Positions 8,948-17,720 of a stretch of 52,576 nt of DNA are shown here, one piece after another (the first letter of the stretch is position 1; the number at the start of each line of letters is the position of its first letter). The DNA is from an uncultured Verrucomicrobiota bacterium. GTDB lineage: Bacteria; Verrucomicrobiota; Verrucomicrobiia; Chthoniobacterales; JACTMZ01. The stretch lies in assembly GCA_903934135.1 (NCBI GenBank), contig CAIZMQ010000122.1, positions 1-52,576 on the forward strand, written 5' to 3'. The notes beneath the pieces were generated by a model. It ran no database searches, was not told the DNA's origin, and saw only the letters and a list, made by a program, of their open reading frames with translations. Made by a program: the position numbers and the translations under genes.

Positions 8948-9110
8948 GCGCTGAGGATTTTTCCAATCGAGGCCGGGGAAACGCGCGAAGTCGCTGTCGT
9001 AAGTCACTGTCGTTGGTGCAGAGGGTGGCGCGGTTTTCCATCGCGTGGACCGCCAAGGAGGCATCGGAGGTCAGCGCGCCGACAGCAAATTTTAGACCAG
9101 GCTGTCCGCG
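8948..9110 (-). pseudogene. vapC: Frameshifted C-terminal remnant of a VapC/PIN-domain toxin
   Basis: Read on the minus strand, about 9105 down to 9014 gives FAVGALTSDASLAVHAMENR and then ATLCTND, the usual end of a VapC PIN domain (xLTDAxLAxxAIExGATLCTxD). After a 13-bp tandem duplication the +1 frame continues DSDFARFPGLDWKNP, the family's standard last motif. So the only apparent coding sequence is the last third of a VapC, broken by the duplication. No VapB and no N-terminal half with the first acidic residues is visible upstream (9110-9280 on this strand). It is a decayed second toxin-antitoxin locus next to the intact one. Confidence 0.75.
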
Positions 9111-9281
9111 TCGCCACCCGGGCCGGTGATCGTTTCGTTGGATTTTTTGCAGTTCAATTTGACTTCGCGGCCGGGCTACATATTTTGGCGATTCTTCGTC
9201 GCAGGGGACGGCCGCGCTTCTCCTCTGATGAAAGCTGTTTTAATCTAATCTGCCTCGGTCGCGGCTTAGAAAAACACATCC

Positions 9282-12200
9282 CTGAAACGTCATCCGCTCC
9301 TTTTTCTTGCCGGTGCTCTCTTTTTGACCTCGTCCTCGGGGAGTGAGGCGCGTGCGGACTGGTATTTTCCGACGGCTTCGTCACAAGACGTCTCCCTTCA
9401 CCTCACCAACGGCGACGTCGTCGTCTCGTGGGACAAGACACATACGGGTGCGGTGGATGTCGAGTATAGTTCGGACCTGTCGAGTTGGACCACTCTTTCC
9501 CAGACTAATATCAACGGCACCTTTCGGCATGAGTTGTCAAATGAACTCACCATGCCTAATCCCAAAGCGCCACCACTGGTTAAAATTGAGACTGTGCTCG
9601 TGGGCGACAAGGGCAATGCAGCCGACAGCACCGGCTACGGCGCTGTGGCCGATGTCTTCGCCATCGGCAAATACGAGGTGACGATTGGGCAATACACTAC
9701 GTTCCTCAACAGCGTAGCCAAGACTGACCCTCACTCACTTTACAAATCGCACATGGCAACGGATCTGAACATTGCTGGAATCGCGCGGACAGGAAGCCGC
9801 GGGAGTTTTTCCTACTCGGTGATCGGTAGCGCCAACCGACCGATCTCCTATGTGAATTGGTTTGACGCGGCGCGTTTTGCCAACTGGATGAACAATGGTG
9901 CAACCGATGAGGCGAGCACCGAAACCGGGGCTTACACGCTCGATGGGGCGACAACAGGCATCATCCCCAAGAACGCCGGTGCGACTTGGTGGATTCCCAG
10001 TGAGGACGAGTGGTATAAAGCGGCCTACTATAAGGGCGGCGGGACCAATGCCGGTTACTGGCTGTATCCGACAGAGAGCGACAGCGCCCCAGGCAACACG
10101 ATCGGCGGGGCAGCCAATCAAGCCAACTACTACACTTCTGCCAAAAACGGGGTTTTTTCCGTTACGCAGGACAGCGTATATGTTGGCTGGCAAAATTATC
10201 TGACCGATGCGGGTGCCTTTAGCGGCAGCGCAGGTGCCTATGGCACCTTCGATCAAGCCGGCAATGTTGGGGAATGGAATGATGCCGTGATCGGTTCGTC
10301 CCGGGGCTACCGCGGGGGCTCTTGGGGATATTACGAGAACCAGCTGCAGTCTTCCTTCCGCGGGTCCGCCGCCCCATCATCCAGCGGGCCCCTCGCGGGA
10401 TTTCGCCTCGCCAGTGTCCCCTATGCGGCGGCGAGAGGATACTACCGATTGCGGCCTGTTCCATCGCCCCCGACGGCGGTGAGGAACCTTACCGTCAAAC
10501 CGACCGGCGTGGGAACACTCACCGTCTCTTGGAATGCCCCGTCAGAGGGGGCGGCTACGAGCTATACGGTCACCATGACCACACAGCCGTCGAACCAAGA
10601 AGAGGCAACAGAAGAGGTCTTCGTCACCACCACGCCTTCGCTCACTGTTGGCAATCTCTCGCCATACGAGACGTTCTCCTTTCAAGTTGCCGCAAGCAAT
10701 CGCTTTGGAACTGGCGAAAGAACTGTCCTTTCGTATTCAGCAACAACGAATTTTTTAGCCATCGCCTCGTTCACCATGAACCCAACGGCGATGCTCGCGG
10801 CGTCAGATGGCTCTGTGTGGATTGGATACGAGGATTCGTTAGTGCCGACTGTCGTAGCGAACATCCTCAATGGCGTGACACAGATCCCTGTGCCGCAGAA
10901 TCTGCCACCTCAGGTGCGCCAGTATGTCCTAAGGGACGGTGCGTGGGAGCATCGAGCAACGATCCTCACGGAGGGCGTCAGCTACGGGCTTGCCGAAGAC
11001 AAGAATGGAGACATTTGGACTGCGAACAACACGACGCATCAATCGTGGTACGGGCATTTGTTTCCAAATTCGCACACTACAGGTGTTGTTCAGCGGATCA
11101 CCTCGACGGGCGGCTCGTACGGCATTACAGAAACCCTAGATCTCGACGGCGGCCCGCTCCCCGAGACCCTCATCACGATGCCGAGCGGTGAGCTCTATGT
11201 CAGTGTCTATGGGAAGGGTCTGGCCAACGGCGTTATCCAGGGAATTGCCGTTCACCCTGGAACGTCGGCGGTGTTCACTACGTCGTTCGGCCCTTACATG
11301 CATCCCATCGTGAGCCTCGCCGCCCGTGATGGTGAACTGTGGGCCCTTGAGTCCGTTCCTTCGGGGCGTGTCTGGGACGTTCCTTCGGAGTTGTCGACAC
11401 ACTCGGTGATTCGTCGCATCGACTTGCACAACCTGTCCGACCAATACTTCAAGTGGGTCAGCCCGGGTGCCAGCGCGATCGCTCTTCTACCACATACGGA
11501 TTCAACGACGAGTTCCGTGGCCATCGCTGACCACCACAGAGTCCTTAAAGTAACCTTCAATGGCCACCATTTAAAACATGATGGCGACATGCGACTTGAA
11601 GGACAGGTGAAGAGTTTCTCGTTTGCTGCTGACGGGTCGCTATGGGTAGCGAGTCGCGGAAAGTTCGGAGCGATCAAGGAGCAGTTATTTTTGTCGATTA
11701 TCTCCAGTATTGGCGGAATGCCCTTGGAACTCTACGTTGAGCTCGAGCAGGCCTTGGGGAATCTGCCAGAGCCGGAAGGAAAGCCAGGGTTTATTCAACA
11801 GATCTGGACTCCTTGGCAGCCATTTGTTGCGGGAGAAAAACTTGAGTTCGCGGGCAGCACTCGTATGGCTGCCGGGGTCAACGCGCCGCTGGCGGCGCCC
11901 ATTTCGTCCGGCATGTGGGTAAGATCGGCAAACGAACCATTATTCCTGCCCTCGACACCGTTCAAACCTCACGGTCTCGCCGCTGTTTTTGGGCCGGGCC
12001 CGGGCCAGATTACGCTTGCTTGGGAAGCGCCCGATGTGAACGGAGGTGTGGAAGTCGTCGGTTATTCCGTCACGGCGGCGCAGGGAGAAAATGTGCGGTC
12101 CATGTTTGCAACAGGCACTTCGGTCACGTTCGATGGGCTGTCGTGGGGGGATTCGCCAACATACTTCACGGTCACCGCAGCAAACTTCATCGGCGAAAGT

Positions 12201-13376
12201 AACGCCGCAACGCTTTTCATCAATAAATACGGCATCCCCATCCCCGAAAAGAACACTGTTGTCGGAATGTCCACCGACGGTGAGGTGGTTCTTTCGAACG
12301 GATATGTCAACGACCTGCATAGCCGACGGTGGGGGCTCGACGGTTTTGGCAACACGTATTCCTATCAGGCGATGGGGAACGCCGCGTCGGGCGGGATGCG
12401 GGTCGGCAGCACGCTGGCCTGGAATGGGGTGACCTTCGACCTCGCTGACCCGAATCAACCGAACTTCACCTGGGCCGCCGGGCAGACGATTGCGGTGTTA
12501 CAAGGCAACTACACCACGCTGAACCTGGCCGGTGCGGGAGTGAACGGGTCCCAGCAGAACCAGCAAATCACGCTGACCTTCACCGACGGCTCGAGTGTGG
12601 TGTGGACGCAGTCGTTCAGCGACTGGGGTAGCCCGCAGAACTACGGCCACGAGGCGATTGTCTCGACCCAGTCCTACCGCAACACGGCATCGGGCGGCAC
12701 GAATCAGTTCACCAACCACATCTACGGTTACAGCTACACGATCCCCACCGGCAAGACGCTGGCCAGCATCTCGCTGCCCAATAACCCGAATCTTCGCCTG
12801 CTCGACGTCCAGATGTCGAACTCAACCCCAGTGAACCTGTCGGGCGCCTACACCTCGTGGGGCATCGCCAACGGGGAACATCAAGTGGCCAACCATCAGG
12901 GCTTCGATGGTGGTGGCTATTACTACTACTCCGGGAATCTCCAGTCCACGATCACCTGGAGCGGGGCGACCTTCCAGTTCGGTCCGGTGCCAAACTCCAG
13001 CGACGGGCAGAACAACTTCGTCCAAGCCAAGGGGCAGTCGATCGATCTGCCGCAGGGCGACTATGGCTGGCTCTACCTTGCCGGCGCCGCGGCCAATGGC
13101 AGCCGGCCGAACCAGCAGATCACGCTGACCTTCACCGACGGCACGACGGACACGTGGACGCAGTCGTTCAGCGACTGGTGCGGGCCGCAGAGCTACGCAG
13201 GCGAGACGATCATCCAGATGCAGCCCAATTGGGTGAACCAAGTCGGCAACGTCCACCCCCAGACCAACTACGTCTACGGCTACGCCTACCAGATCCCGGC
13301 GGGCAAGACGCTCGCTTCGATCACACTCCCGAACAACCAGAACGTTGGCATCTTGGGGATGACGATGGTGGAATAG
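9282..13376 (+). CDS. Large secreted mosaic protein: SUMF1/FGE-fold, FN3, propeller-like region, tandem C-terminal modules
   Basis: The track starts at TTG 9324, but the frame is open back to a stop at 9267. Codons from CTG 9282 read (M)KRHPLLFLAGALFLTSSSGSEARA, a complete signal peptide, so CTG 9282 is the probable start (1364 residues). Residues about 100-380 are an SUMF1/FGE-fold domain (GKYEVTIGQYTTFLN, NWFDAARFANWMNN, WWIPSEDEWYKAAYYK, RGGSW, GFRLAS). About 392-485 is a fibronectin III domain. About 490-870 holds recurring DG(S/E)LW-type strands resembling a beta-propeller. About 894-985 is a second FN3. About 1004-1182 and 1185-1364 are tandem copies of a module with NQQITLTFTDG, TQSFSDW and LASIxLPNN, seen in many secreted glycan-active proteins. 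I see no Cys in the SUMF1 domain and no PEP-CTERM tail. It is likely a secreted glycan-binding protein; catalysis is not supported. Confidence 0.85.
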   Translation: MKRHPLLFLAGALFLTSSSGSEARADWYFPTASSQDVSLHLTNGDVVVSWDKTHTGAVDVEYSSDLSSWTTLSQTNINGTFRHELSNELTMPNPKAPPLVKIETVLVGDKGNAADSTGYGAVADVFAIGKYEVTIGQYTTFLNSVAKTDPHSLYKSHMATDLNIAGIARTGSRGSFSYSVIGSANRPISYVNWFDAARFANWMNNGATDEASTETGAYTLDGATTGIIPKNAGATWWIPSEDEWYKAAYYKGGGTNAGYWLYPTESDSAPGNTIGGAANQANYYTSAKNGVFSVTQDSVYVGWQNYLTDAGAFSGSAGAYGTFDQAGNVGEWNDAVIGSSRGYRGGSWGYYENQLQSSFRGSAAPSSSGPLAGFRLASVPYAAARGYYRLRPVPSPPTAVRNLTVKPTGVGTLTVSWNAPSEGAATSYTVTMTTQPSNQEEATEEVFVTTTPSLTVGNLSPYETFSFQVAASNRFGTGERTVLSYSATTNFLAIASFTMNPTAMLAASDGSVWIGYEDSLVPTVVANILNGVTQIPVPQNLPPQVRQYVLRDGAWEHRATILTEGVSYGLAEDKNGDIWTANNTTHQSWYGHLFPNSHTTGVVQRITSTGGSYGITETLDLDGGPLPETLITMPSGELYVSVYGKGLANGVIQGIAVHPGTSAVFTTSFGPYMHPIVSLAARDGELWALESVPSGRVWDVPSELSTHSVIRRIDLHNLSDQYFKWVSPGASAIALLPHTDSTTSSVAIADHHRVLKVTFNGHHLKHDGDMRLEGQVKSFSFAADGSLWVASRGKFGAIKEQLFLSIISSIGGMPLELYVELEQALGNLPEPEGKPGFIQQIWTPWQPFVAGEKLEFAGSTRMAAGVNAPLAAPISSGMWVRSANEPLFLPSTPFKPHGLAAVFGPGPGQITLAWEAPDVNGGVEVVGYSVTAAQGENVRSMFATGTSVTFDGLSWGDSPTYFTVTAANFIGESNAATLFINKYGIPIPEKNTVVGMSTDGEVVLSNGYVNDLHSRRWGLDGFGNTYSYQAMGNAASGGMRVGSTLAWNGVTFDLADPNQPNFTWAAGQTIAVLQGNYTTLNLAGAGVNGSQQNQQITLTFTDGSSVVWTQSFSDWGSPQNYGHEAIVSTQSYRNTASGGTNQFTNHIYGYSYTIPTGKTLASISLPNNPNLRLLDVQMSNSTPVNLSGAYTSWGIANGEHQVANHQGFDGGGYYYYSGNLQSTITWSGATFQFGPVPNSSDGQNNFVQAKGQSIDLPQGDYGWLYLAGAAANGSRPNQQITLTFTDGTTDTWTQSFSDWCGPQSYAGETIIQMQPNWVNQVGNVHPQTNYVYGYAYQIPAGKTLASITLPNNQNVGILGMTMVE

Positions 13377-13463
13377 CTGAAGCCCGCGATGACGGTCCCT
13401 TTGATCATCCCCGGAGCACGGAGCCACACCGTGAGTGCGGGCCGCGCAAAAAAAAATCAGATC

Positions 13464-14447
13464 ATGAAAAAAACTATCCTTCCCTTGGCGCTCGCCGCCT
13501 TGACCCTTAACTTCAACGTCCAGGCGGCGCTGCTCACGATCGACACGGTCACGGTGGGCGATGCGGGCAACGCGGCCGACACCACCACCTACGGTGCGGT
13601 GGCCGATGTCTTCGCCCTCGGCAAATACGAGGTGACCATCGGGCAATACACCACCTTTCTCAATGCCGTGGCGGCGACAGACACTTACTCGCTCTACAAC
13701 CCGGGTATGACAACGGACCAGAACATTGCTGGAATCACGCGGACCGGAAGCAGTGGGGGTTATTCTTATTCGGTGTCGGGCAGTGGCACCCGGCCAATTA
13801 CTTATGTGAGTTGGTTTGATGCGGCCCGTTTTGCCAACTGGATGAACAATGGCGCGACCAATGGGGCAAGCACGGAGACGGGTGCTTACACCCTCAACGG
13901 GGCGACCAGCGGGGTCAGCTTCACCAAAAACGCCGGGGCGACTTGGTGGATACCCAGCGAGGACGAGTGGTATAAGGCCGCCTACTACAAGGGTGGCAGC
14001 ACCAATGCCGGTTACTGGAATTATCCGACCCAAAGCGACAGCGCCCCGGGCAACGAGGTCGGCGGGGCGGCCAATCAGGCCAACTACAACAATGGAGTTT
14101 ATTCCGTCACGCGGTCGGCTGATTACTCCGGCCTTCTAAATTATCTCACCGATGCCGGCGTGTTCAGCAACAGTACCAGTGCCTACGACACCTACGACCA
14201 AGCGGGCAACGTGATCGAATGGAATGATGCGGTGACCGGTTCCAACCGGGTCATCCGCGGGGGCTCTTGGAACCTTGCCGGGACCTTCCTTCAGTCTTCC
14301 CACCGCAATAGCGTCAATCCCGTGGTCGAGGACGGCTACGTGGGGTTCCGCGTGGCCAGCGTCCCCGAGCCGAGCACCTACGCGTTGCTGGCTCTGGCGA
14401 CGGCGGGATGGGGCGCGCATTGGTGGCGTAGAAAGGTTACCTTTTGA
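13464..14447 (+). CDS. PEP-CTERM protein with SUMF1/FGE-fold domain
   Basis: A 327-residue protein. ATG 13464 was chosen (the track gives 13389) because it begins the signal peptide MKKTILPLALAALTLNFNVQA, with an A-rich, weakly Shine-Dalgarno-like stretch before it. Residues about 25-295 are an SUMF1/FGE-fold domain very close to the N-terminal domain of the preceding gene, in DNA as well as protein (TIDTVTVGDAGNAADT, GKYEVTIGQYTTFLN, WWIPSEDEWYKAAYYKGG). The two probably arose by duplication. FGE proper oxidises a sulfatase Cys using active-site cysteines; none is visible here, so this is probably a structural or ligand-binding relative. The C-terminus VPEPSTYALLALA, hydrophobic stretch and RRK form a PEP-CTERM signal. 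Its stop precedes the second dispersed repeat by 76 bp. Confidence 0.9.
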   Translation: MKKTILPLALAALTLNFNVQAALLTIDTVTVGDAGNAADTTTYGAVADVFALGKYEVTIGQYTTFLNAVAATDTYSLYNPGMTTDQNIAGITRTGSSGGYSYSVSGSGTRPITYVSWFDAARFANWMNNGATNGASTETGAYTLNGATSGVSFTKNAGATWWIPSEDEWYKAAYYKGGSTNAGYWNYPTQSDSAPGNEVGGAANQANYNNGVYSVTRSADYSGLLNYLTDAGVFSNSTSAYDTYDQAGNVIEWNDAVTGSNRVIRGGSWNLAGTFLQSSHRNSVNPVVEDGYVGFRVASVPEPSTYALLALATAGWGAHWWRRKVTF

Positions 14448-14523
14448 TCTTTGGGACTATTGATCCTTTGTGGTGGAAGCGGTGGTAAAGGTGAGGGCAG
14501 GTTGCCCCGGATGCTCTATCTCT

Positions 14524-14671
14524 CCTTCCTCGCTGCCTCAGTGCGCTTCGTGTCTCCGTGAGAGTTCTCAGTTTCCCGGGCCAAAGGCTCGGGAGGCAGG
14601 GAGCGGACATTGCTCTCACCAAGGCACAGAGATCGCGGAGAGGAGATGGCCTGAGTTTTGGCCCCAGATGA
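14524..14671 (+). repeat. Dispersed 147-bp repeat, copy 2
   Basis: This is the second copy of the 8783-8929 repeat in direct orientation. The non-coding stretch 14448-14852 holds this repeat and about 180 bp of otherwise featureless sequence before the rnr stop. The ORFs drawn here (14470, 14658) run through the repeat and then antisense to rnr and are not believable. Confidence 0.85.
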
Positions 14672-14852
14672 CCGGAGCCGCACGGGCGCTCGGAAGTCTA
14701 CTGAACAAAGAGGGCAACAGGTTTCCGGGATTTACCTTTGTTCCGTTGACTCCCTCGCTCCTGCTTATCTCGCCTGCGGTGGCCTGTGGCCATCTGACCC
14801 GAGCGCCCGCGCGCTCCGGTGCCCGTTATCTTCTGTTGAAACCCGTCTGGGG

Positions 14853-17111
14853 TCAGGCTGGTGCGAAGTCCAGCTGTTGCTTGAAGGGATCGACGCGGGC
14901 CACGACCACTTCCAGTTTGTCGCCGGCTTGGTAGACCTTCTTTTTCTTCCGGCCGATGAAACGTTGGCGCGCCTGGTCGAAAGTGTAGAAGTCGTCGCCC
15001 AAGGCGGAGACGTGGACGAGGCCGCCGGCCATGATGTCGGGCAATTCGATGAACATGCCGAAGTTGCGCACTTCGAGGACGACGGCTTTGAAGGTTTGTC
15101 CGGTTTTCTTGGCCAGTTGCTGACGGAAAAATTCGAATTTCTTCAAGCGCACCGCTTCGCGCTCGGCCTCGGCCGCGTTGCGCTCGGTCGTTGAAATGTG
15201 CCGCGCGATCTCGCCGAAGGGAATGCGTCCTTTCGGTTTGGCGTAGCCGCAGACGTCGGAAAGGACGCGATGGACAATGAGGTCCGCATAGCGGCGGATC
15301 GGACTGGTGAAATGAGTGTAGTCGCTCTTGGCCAAGCCGTAATGCCCGGCCGGCTCGGGCGAGTAACTGGCGCGCTTCAGGCTCTTCAACAGCGCGGTCT
15401 TCAGCGCATATTCCTCGGGCTGCCCGCGCAGCATTTTGAGGAAGCGGGTCAGTTCCTTGCGCACCGAGAGGTTGCCGACCTTGTGCCCGTGCATTTGCAC
15501 GCGCTCGCGGTATTCGTTGAGCTTGGCCTCGTCCGGCTTCTCGTGCACGCGGTGGATGGCCGCCGCGGGGGTCATGCGGAAGAAGCGGGCCACAGCCTCG
15601 TTGGCCGCGAGCATGCATTCTTCAATCAGTTGATGGGAAATGTCGTTTTCGATCCGCTCGAGGCGCGTGGCGTGCCCGTGCTCGTCGAGCCAGACTTTCA
15701 CCTCGGGGAAATCGAGGTCGAGCGAGCCTTCCTCGAAGCGCTTTTTGCGCAAGACAGACGCCATGGCCCACGCTTCGTGCAACATGTGATCGAACTTGTC
15801 GGCCGGTTTGGCCTGCAGGCGGGCGAAGGCTTCCTTGTAGGTGAAGCGGCGCGCGCTGCGGATGATACATTTGGCGAAGCGCGACTTGCGGATCTTGCCG
15901 TCACGCGAAATTTCCAGGAAGGCGGCAAAGGTGAGACGGTCTTCGTCCGGACGCAGGCTGCAGAGCCCGTTGCTCAGCGCTTCGGGCAGCATGGGGATAA
16001 CGCGGTCGGGCAAATAAACGCTGTTCCCCCGCTTGTAGGCCTCCTGGTCGAGCGGGGTGGCCGGAATGACATAGTGCGAGACGTCGGCCACGTGGACAGT
16101 CAGCTTCCAGCCGTCCTTGGTTTTTTCCACATTGATCGCATCGTCGAAGTCCCGGGCATCGTCCGGATCGATGGTCACGACCAGCGTGCCGCGGCAATCC
16201 TCGCGCCCGCGCGCGGCGGACTCCGGGACGGTGTCGGGGAACGACTTCGCCGCGGCCAGGACGTCCTCGGGGAATTTGGTCGGCAGGTCGAACTTGCGGA
16301 TGATCGATTCGATGTCGATGCCGGGTTTGTCCGCGGGCCCGAGAACCTCGACAATTTCGCCTTCCGGATTGGTATGCCGGGAGGTCCACTCGCCGAGTTT
16401 GACCACGACCTTGTCGCCTTGGTTCGGACGCAGCGGGGCGGCGGGCTGGGGGACGTAGATGTTGTGGACGAAATATTTGTCGTCGGGCACGACATGCCAG
16501 AAGCGGTCCGATTTCTCGAGCGTGCCGACGGCCATGGTGGTGCCGCGCTTGAGGATGCGGATGACGCGTCCGCAGGGTTGATACCCGCGGTGCGGTGGCT
16601 GGTCGCGCAGATGGCGGACGACCACGCGGTCGCCGGGCAGGGCGGTCGCGGTGTTTTCCGGGGAAAGATAAAATTCCGGATCGCCCGGTTTGTCGCGCAA
16701 GAGGTGGGCCGACCCATCGCGATGGGTTTGCACCGAGCCGACTACGAGGTCGGCTTCCTCCGGGAGAGTGAAACGGTCCGAGCGCACGCGCACGATGTCG
16801 CCGGCGATTTCCAAATCATGAAGAACGCGCGCCACGGAGGGTGCGTCTTTGCCGCGGGCTTGGAGGACCTGGGCGATTTCCTGGAGCGACGGAGGGGATT
16901 GGCGGCGCTTGCGCACGAGTTCGAGCACGCGGGCGGCCAACTCGGGATCGGAAAGACCGGCGGGGGTGAGGACCGGACCGGGGGTCGGCGGGGTGTTTTC
17001 CGGTTTCTTGCGGGCGGCCGGTGGTTTGGCGCGGCGGGGGCCCGCGGAGGCATTTGGGCGGGAGGAGGGCCGGCGGGATTTGGCCTCGGGCCGGCGGCGG
17101 GATCTTGGCAT
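14853..17111 (-). CDS. rnr: Ribonuclease R (RNase II/R family 3'-5' exoribonuclease)
   Basis: A 752-residue cytoplasmic processive exoribonuclease that degrades structured RNA. After a Lys/Arg/Pro-rich N-terminus comes a winged-helix region (residues about 55-110, LQEIAQVLQARG...VARVLHDLEIAG), two cold-shock OB folds (about 120-270), and the RNB catalytic domain with DPDDARDFDDAINVEK near residue 315, whose acidic residues bind the metals. HFTSPIRRYADLIVHR follows, then a C-terminal S1 domain (about 670-750) ending VDPFKQQLDFAPA. Start choice: ATG 17111 (MPRSRRRP); ATG 17126 and the track's 17246 are alternatives. AAGGAGG lies directly before 17126, 15 nt from 17111, so the start is not certain. 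The basic tail follows the S1 domain in many RNase R proteins, but here the basic region is N-terminal. Confidence 0.95.
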   Translation of the reverse strand: MPRSRRRPEAKSRRPSSRPNASAGPRRAKPPAARKKPENTPPTPGPVLTPAGLSDPELAARVLELVRKRRQSPPSLQEIAQVLQARGKDAPSVARVLHDLEIAGDIVRVRSDRFTLPEEADLVVGSVQTHRDGSAHLLRDKPGDPEFYLSPENTATALPGDRVVVRHLRDQPPHRGYQPCGRVIRILKRGTTMAVGTLEKSDRFWHVVPDDKYFVHNIYVPQPAAPLRPNQGDKVVVKLGEWTSRHTNPEGEIVEVLGPADKPGIDIESIIRKFDLPTKFPEDVLAAAKSFPDTVPESAARGREDCRGTLVVTIDPDDARDFDDAINVEKTKDGWKLTVHVADVSHYVIPATPLDQEAYKRGNSVYLPDRVIPMLPEALSNGLCSLRPDEDRLTFAAFLEISRDGKIRKSRFAKCIIRSARRFTYKEAFARLQAKPADKFDHMLHEAWAMASVLRKKRFEEGSLDLDFPEVKVWLDEHGHATRLERIENDISHQLIEECMLAANEAVARFFRMTPAAAIHRVHEKPDEAKLNEYRERVQMHGHKVGNLSVRKELTRFLKMLRGQPEEYALKTALLKSLKRASYSPEPAGHYGLAKSDYTHFTSPIRRYADLIVHRVLSDVCGYAKPKGRIPFGEIARHISTTERNAAEAEREAVRLKKFEFFRQQLAKKTGQTFKAVVLEVRNFGMFIELPDIMAGGLVHVSALGDDFYTFDQARQRFIGRKKKKVYQAGDKLEVVVARVDPFKQQLDFAPA

Positions 17112-17227
17112 GTCGGGGGGAACCATCCTCCTTCTTGGCTCGCGGTGCAAGATGATTGCCGGGGCAGGGCCCCGGAGCTTCTTTTCTGCTCTGCGGCCGG
17201 TCACGGATGCGGGTATAAAGCGCCAAG

Positions 17228-17716
17228 GTGCTTGTTCCGGTGTCATGGATCAAATCCGCGGTCATCGTCGCGCTGGCCGCATCGGCCCTGGGGTTATTCC
17301 AACTCTGGCAGCCGGCCAGGCAGGTGGAGTTGCATACCCGGAATTTGCTCCGGCGCGCGTCGGCCCGCGACTGGGTGGCGGTCGAGCAGATGATGTCGCC
17401 CGGTTACCGCGACGGGTGGGGGCATGACCGGGCAAGAGCGATCGGCGAGGCGCGTTTGTTGTTTAGTCACTTCTTTGCCTTGCACCTCACGGCCACGGGG
17501 CCGTGGCAATTCACGGGGGACGGCCGCACTTGGTCGGCGAGCGGACCGCTCGGGGTTTTCGGCTCCGGTTCGCCGGTGGCCCATGCCGTGATGGACGAGG
17601 TGCGGGCGGCAGGGGGAAGGTTCGAGTTTCGCTGGGAGAGAAGCGGCAGCTGGCCTTGGGCCTGGCTGCTGACGGAAGTTGGCCACGAGGAGCTCGCAGC
17701 CCGCCACCGGCGTTGA
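17228..17716 (+). CDS. Membrane-anchored protein of unknown function
   Basis: A 162-residue protein starting at GTG 17228. Residues about 8-27 (IKSAVIVALAASALGLFQLW) form one N-terminal membrane segment or uncleaved signal. The remainder (HTRNLLRRASARDWVAVEQMMSPGYRDGW and WPWAWLLTEVGHEEL) has the helix-then-sheet pattern of small NTF2-like/DUF4440-type domains that sit outside the membrane; that comparison is by impression only. It is divergent from rnr with about 115 bp between starts and convergent with the next gene, their stops separated by 4 bp. No catalytic motif is visible. Confidence 0.7.
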   Translation: MLVPVSWIKSAVIVALAASALGLFQLWQPARQVELHTRNLLRRASARDWVAVEQMMSPGYRDGWGHDRARAIGEARLLFSHFFALHLTATGPWQFTGDGRTWSASGPLGVFGSGSPVAHAVMDEVRAAGGRFEFRWERSGSWPWAWLLTEVGHEELAARHRR

Positions 17717-17720
17717 GCAA

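Noticed and set aside
8721-9346. ORFs of 63 and 192 codons over the 147-bp repeat
   Set aside because: They translate the dispersed repeat and the antisense of the VapC remnant; no start context or family similarity.
9282-14447. SUMF1-fold genes as sulfatase-activating formylglycine-generating enzymes
   Set aside because: No cysteines are visible in the SUMF1 domains, the proteins are secreted, and no sulfatase gene lies nearby.
15198-17393. A 731-codon ORF on the plus strand opposite rnr
   Set aside because: The sense gene carries the full RNase R motif set; the antisense translation is low-information Asp/Gly/Val-rich shadow sequence.
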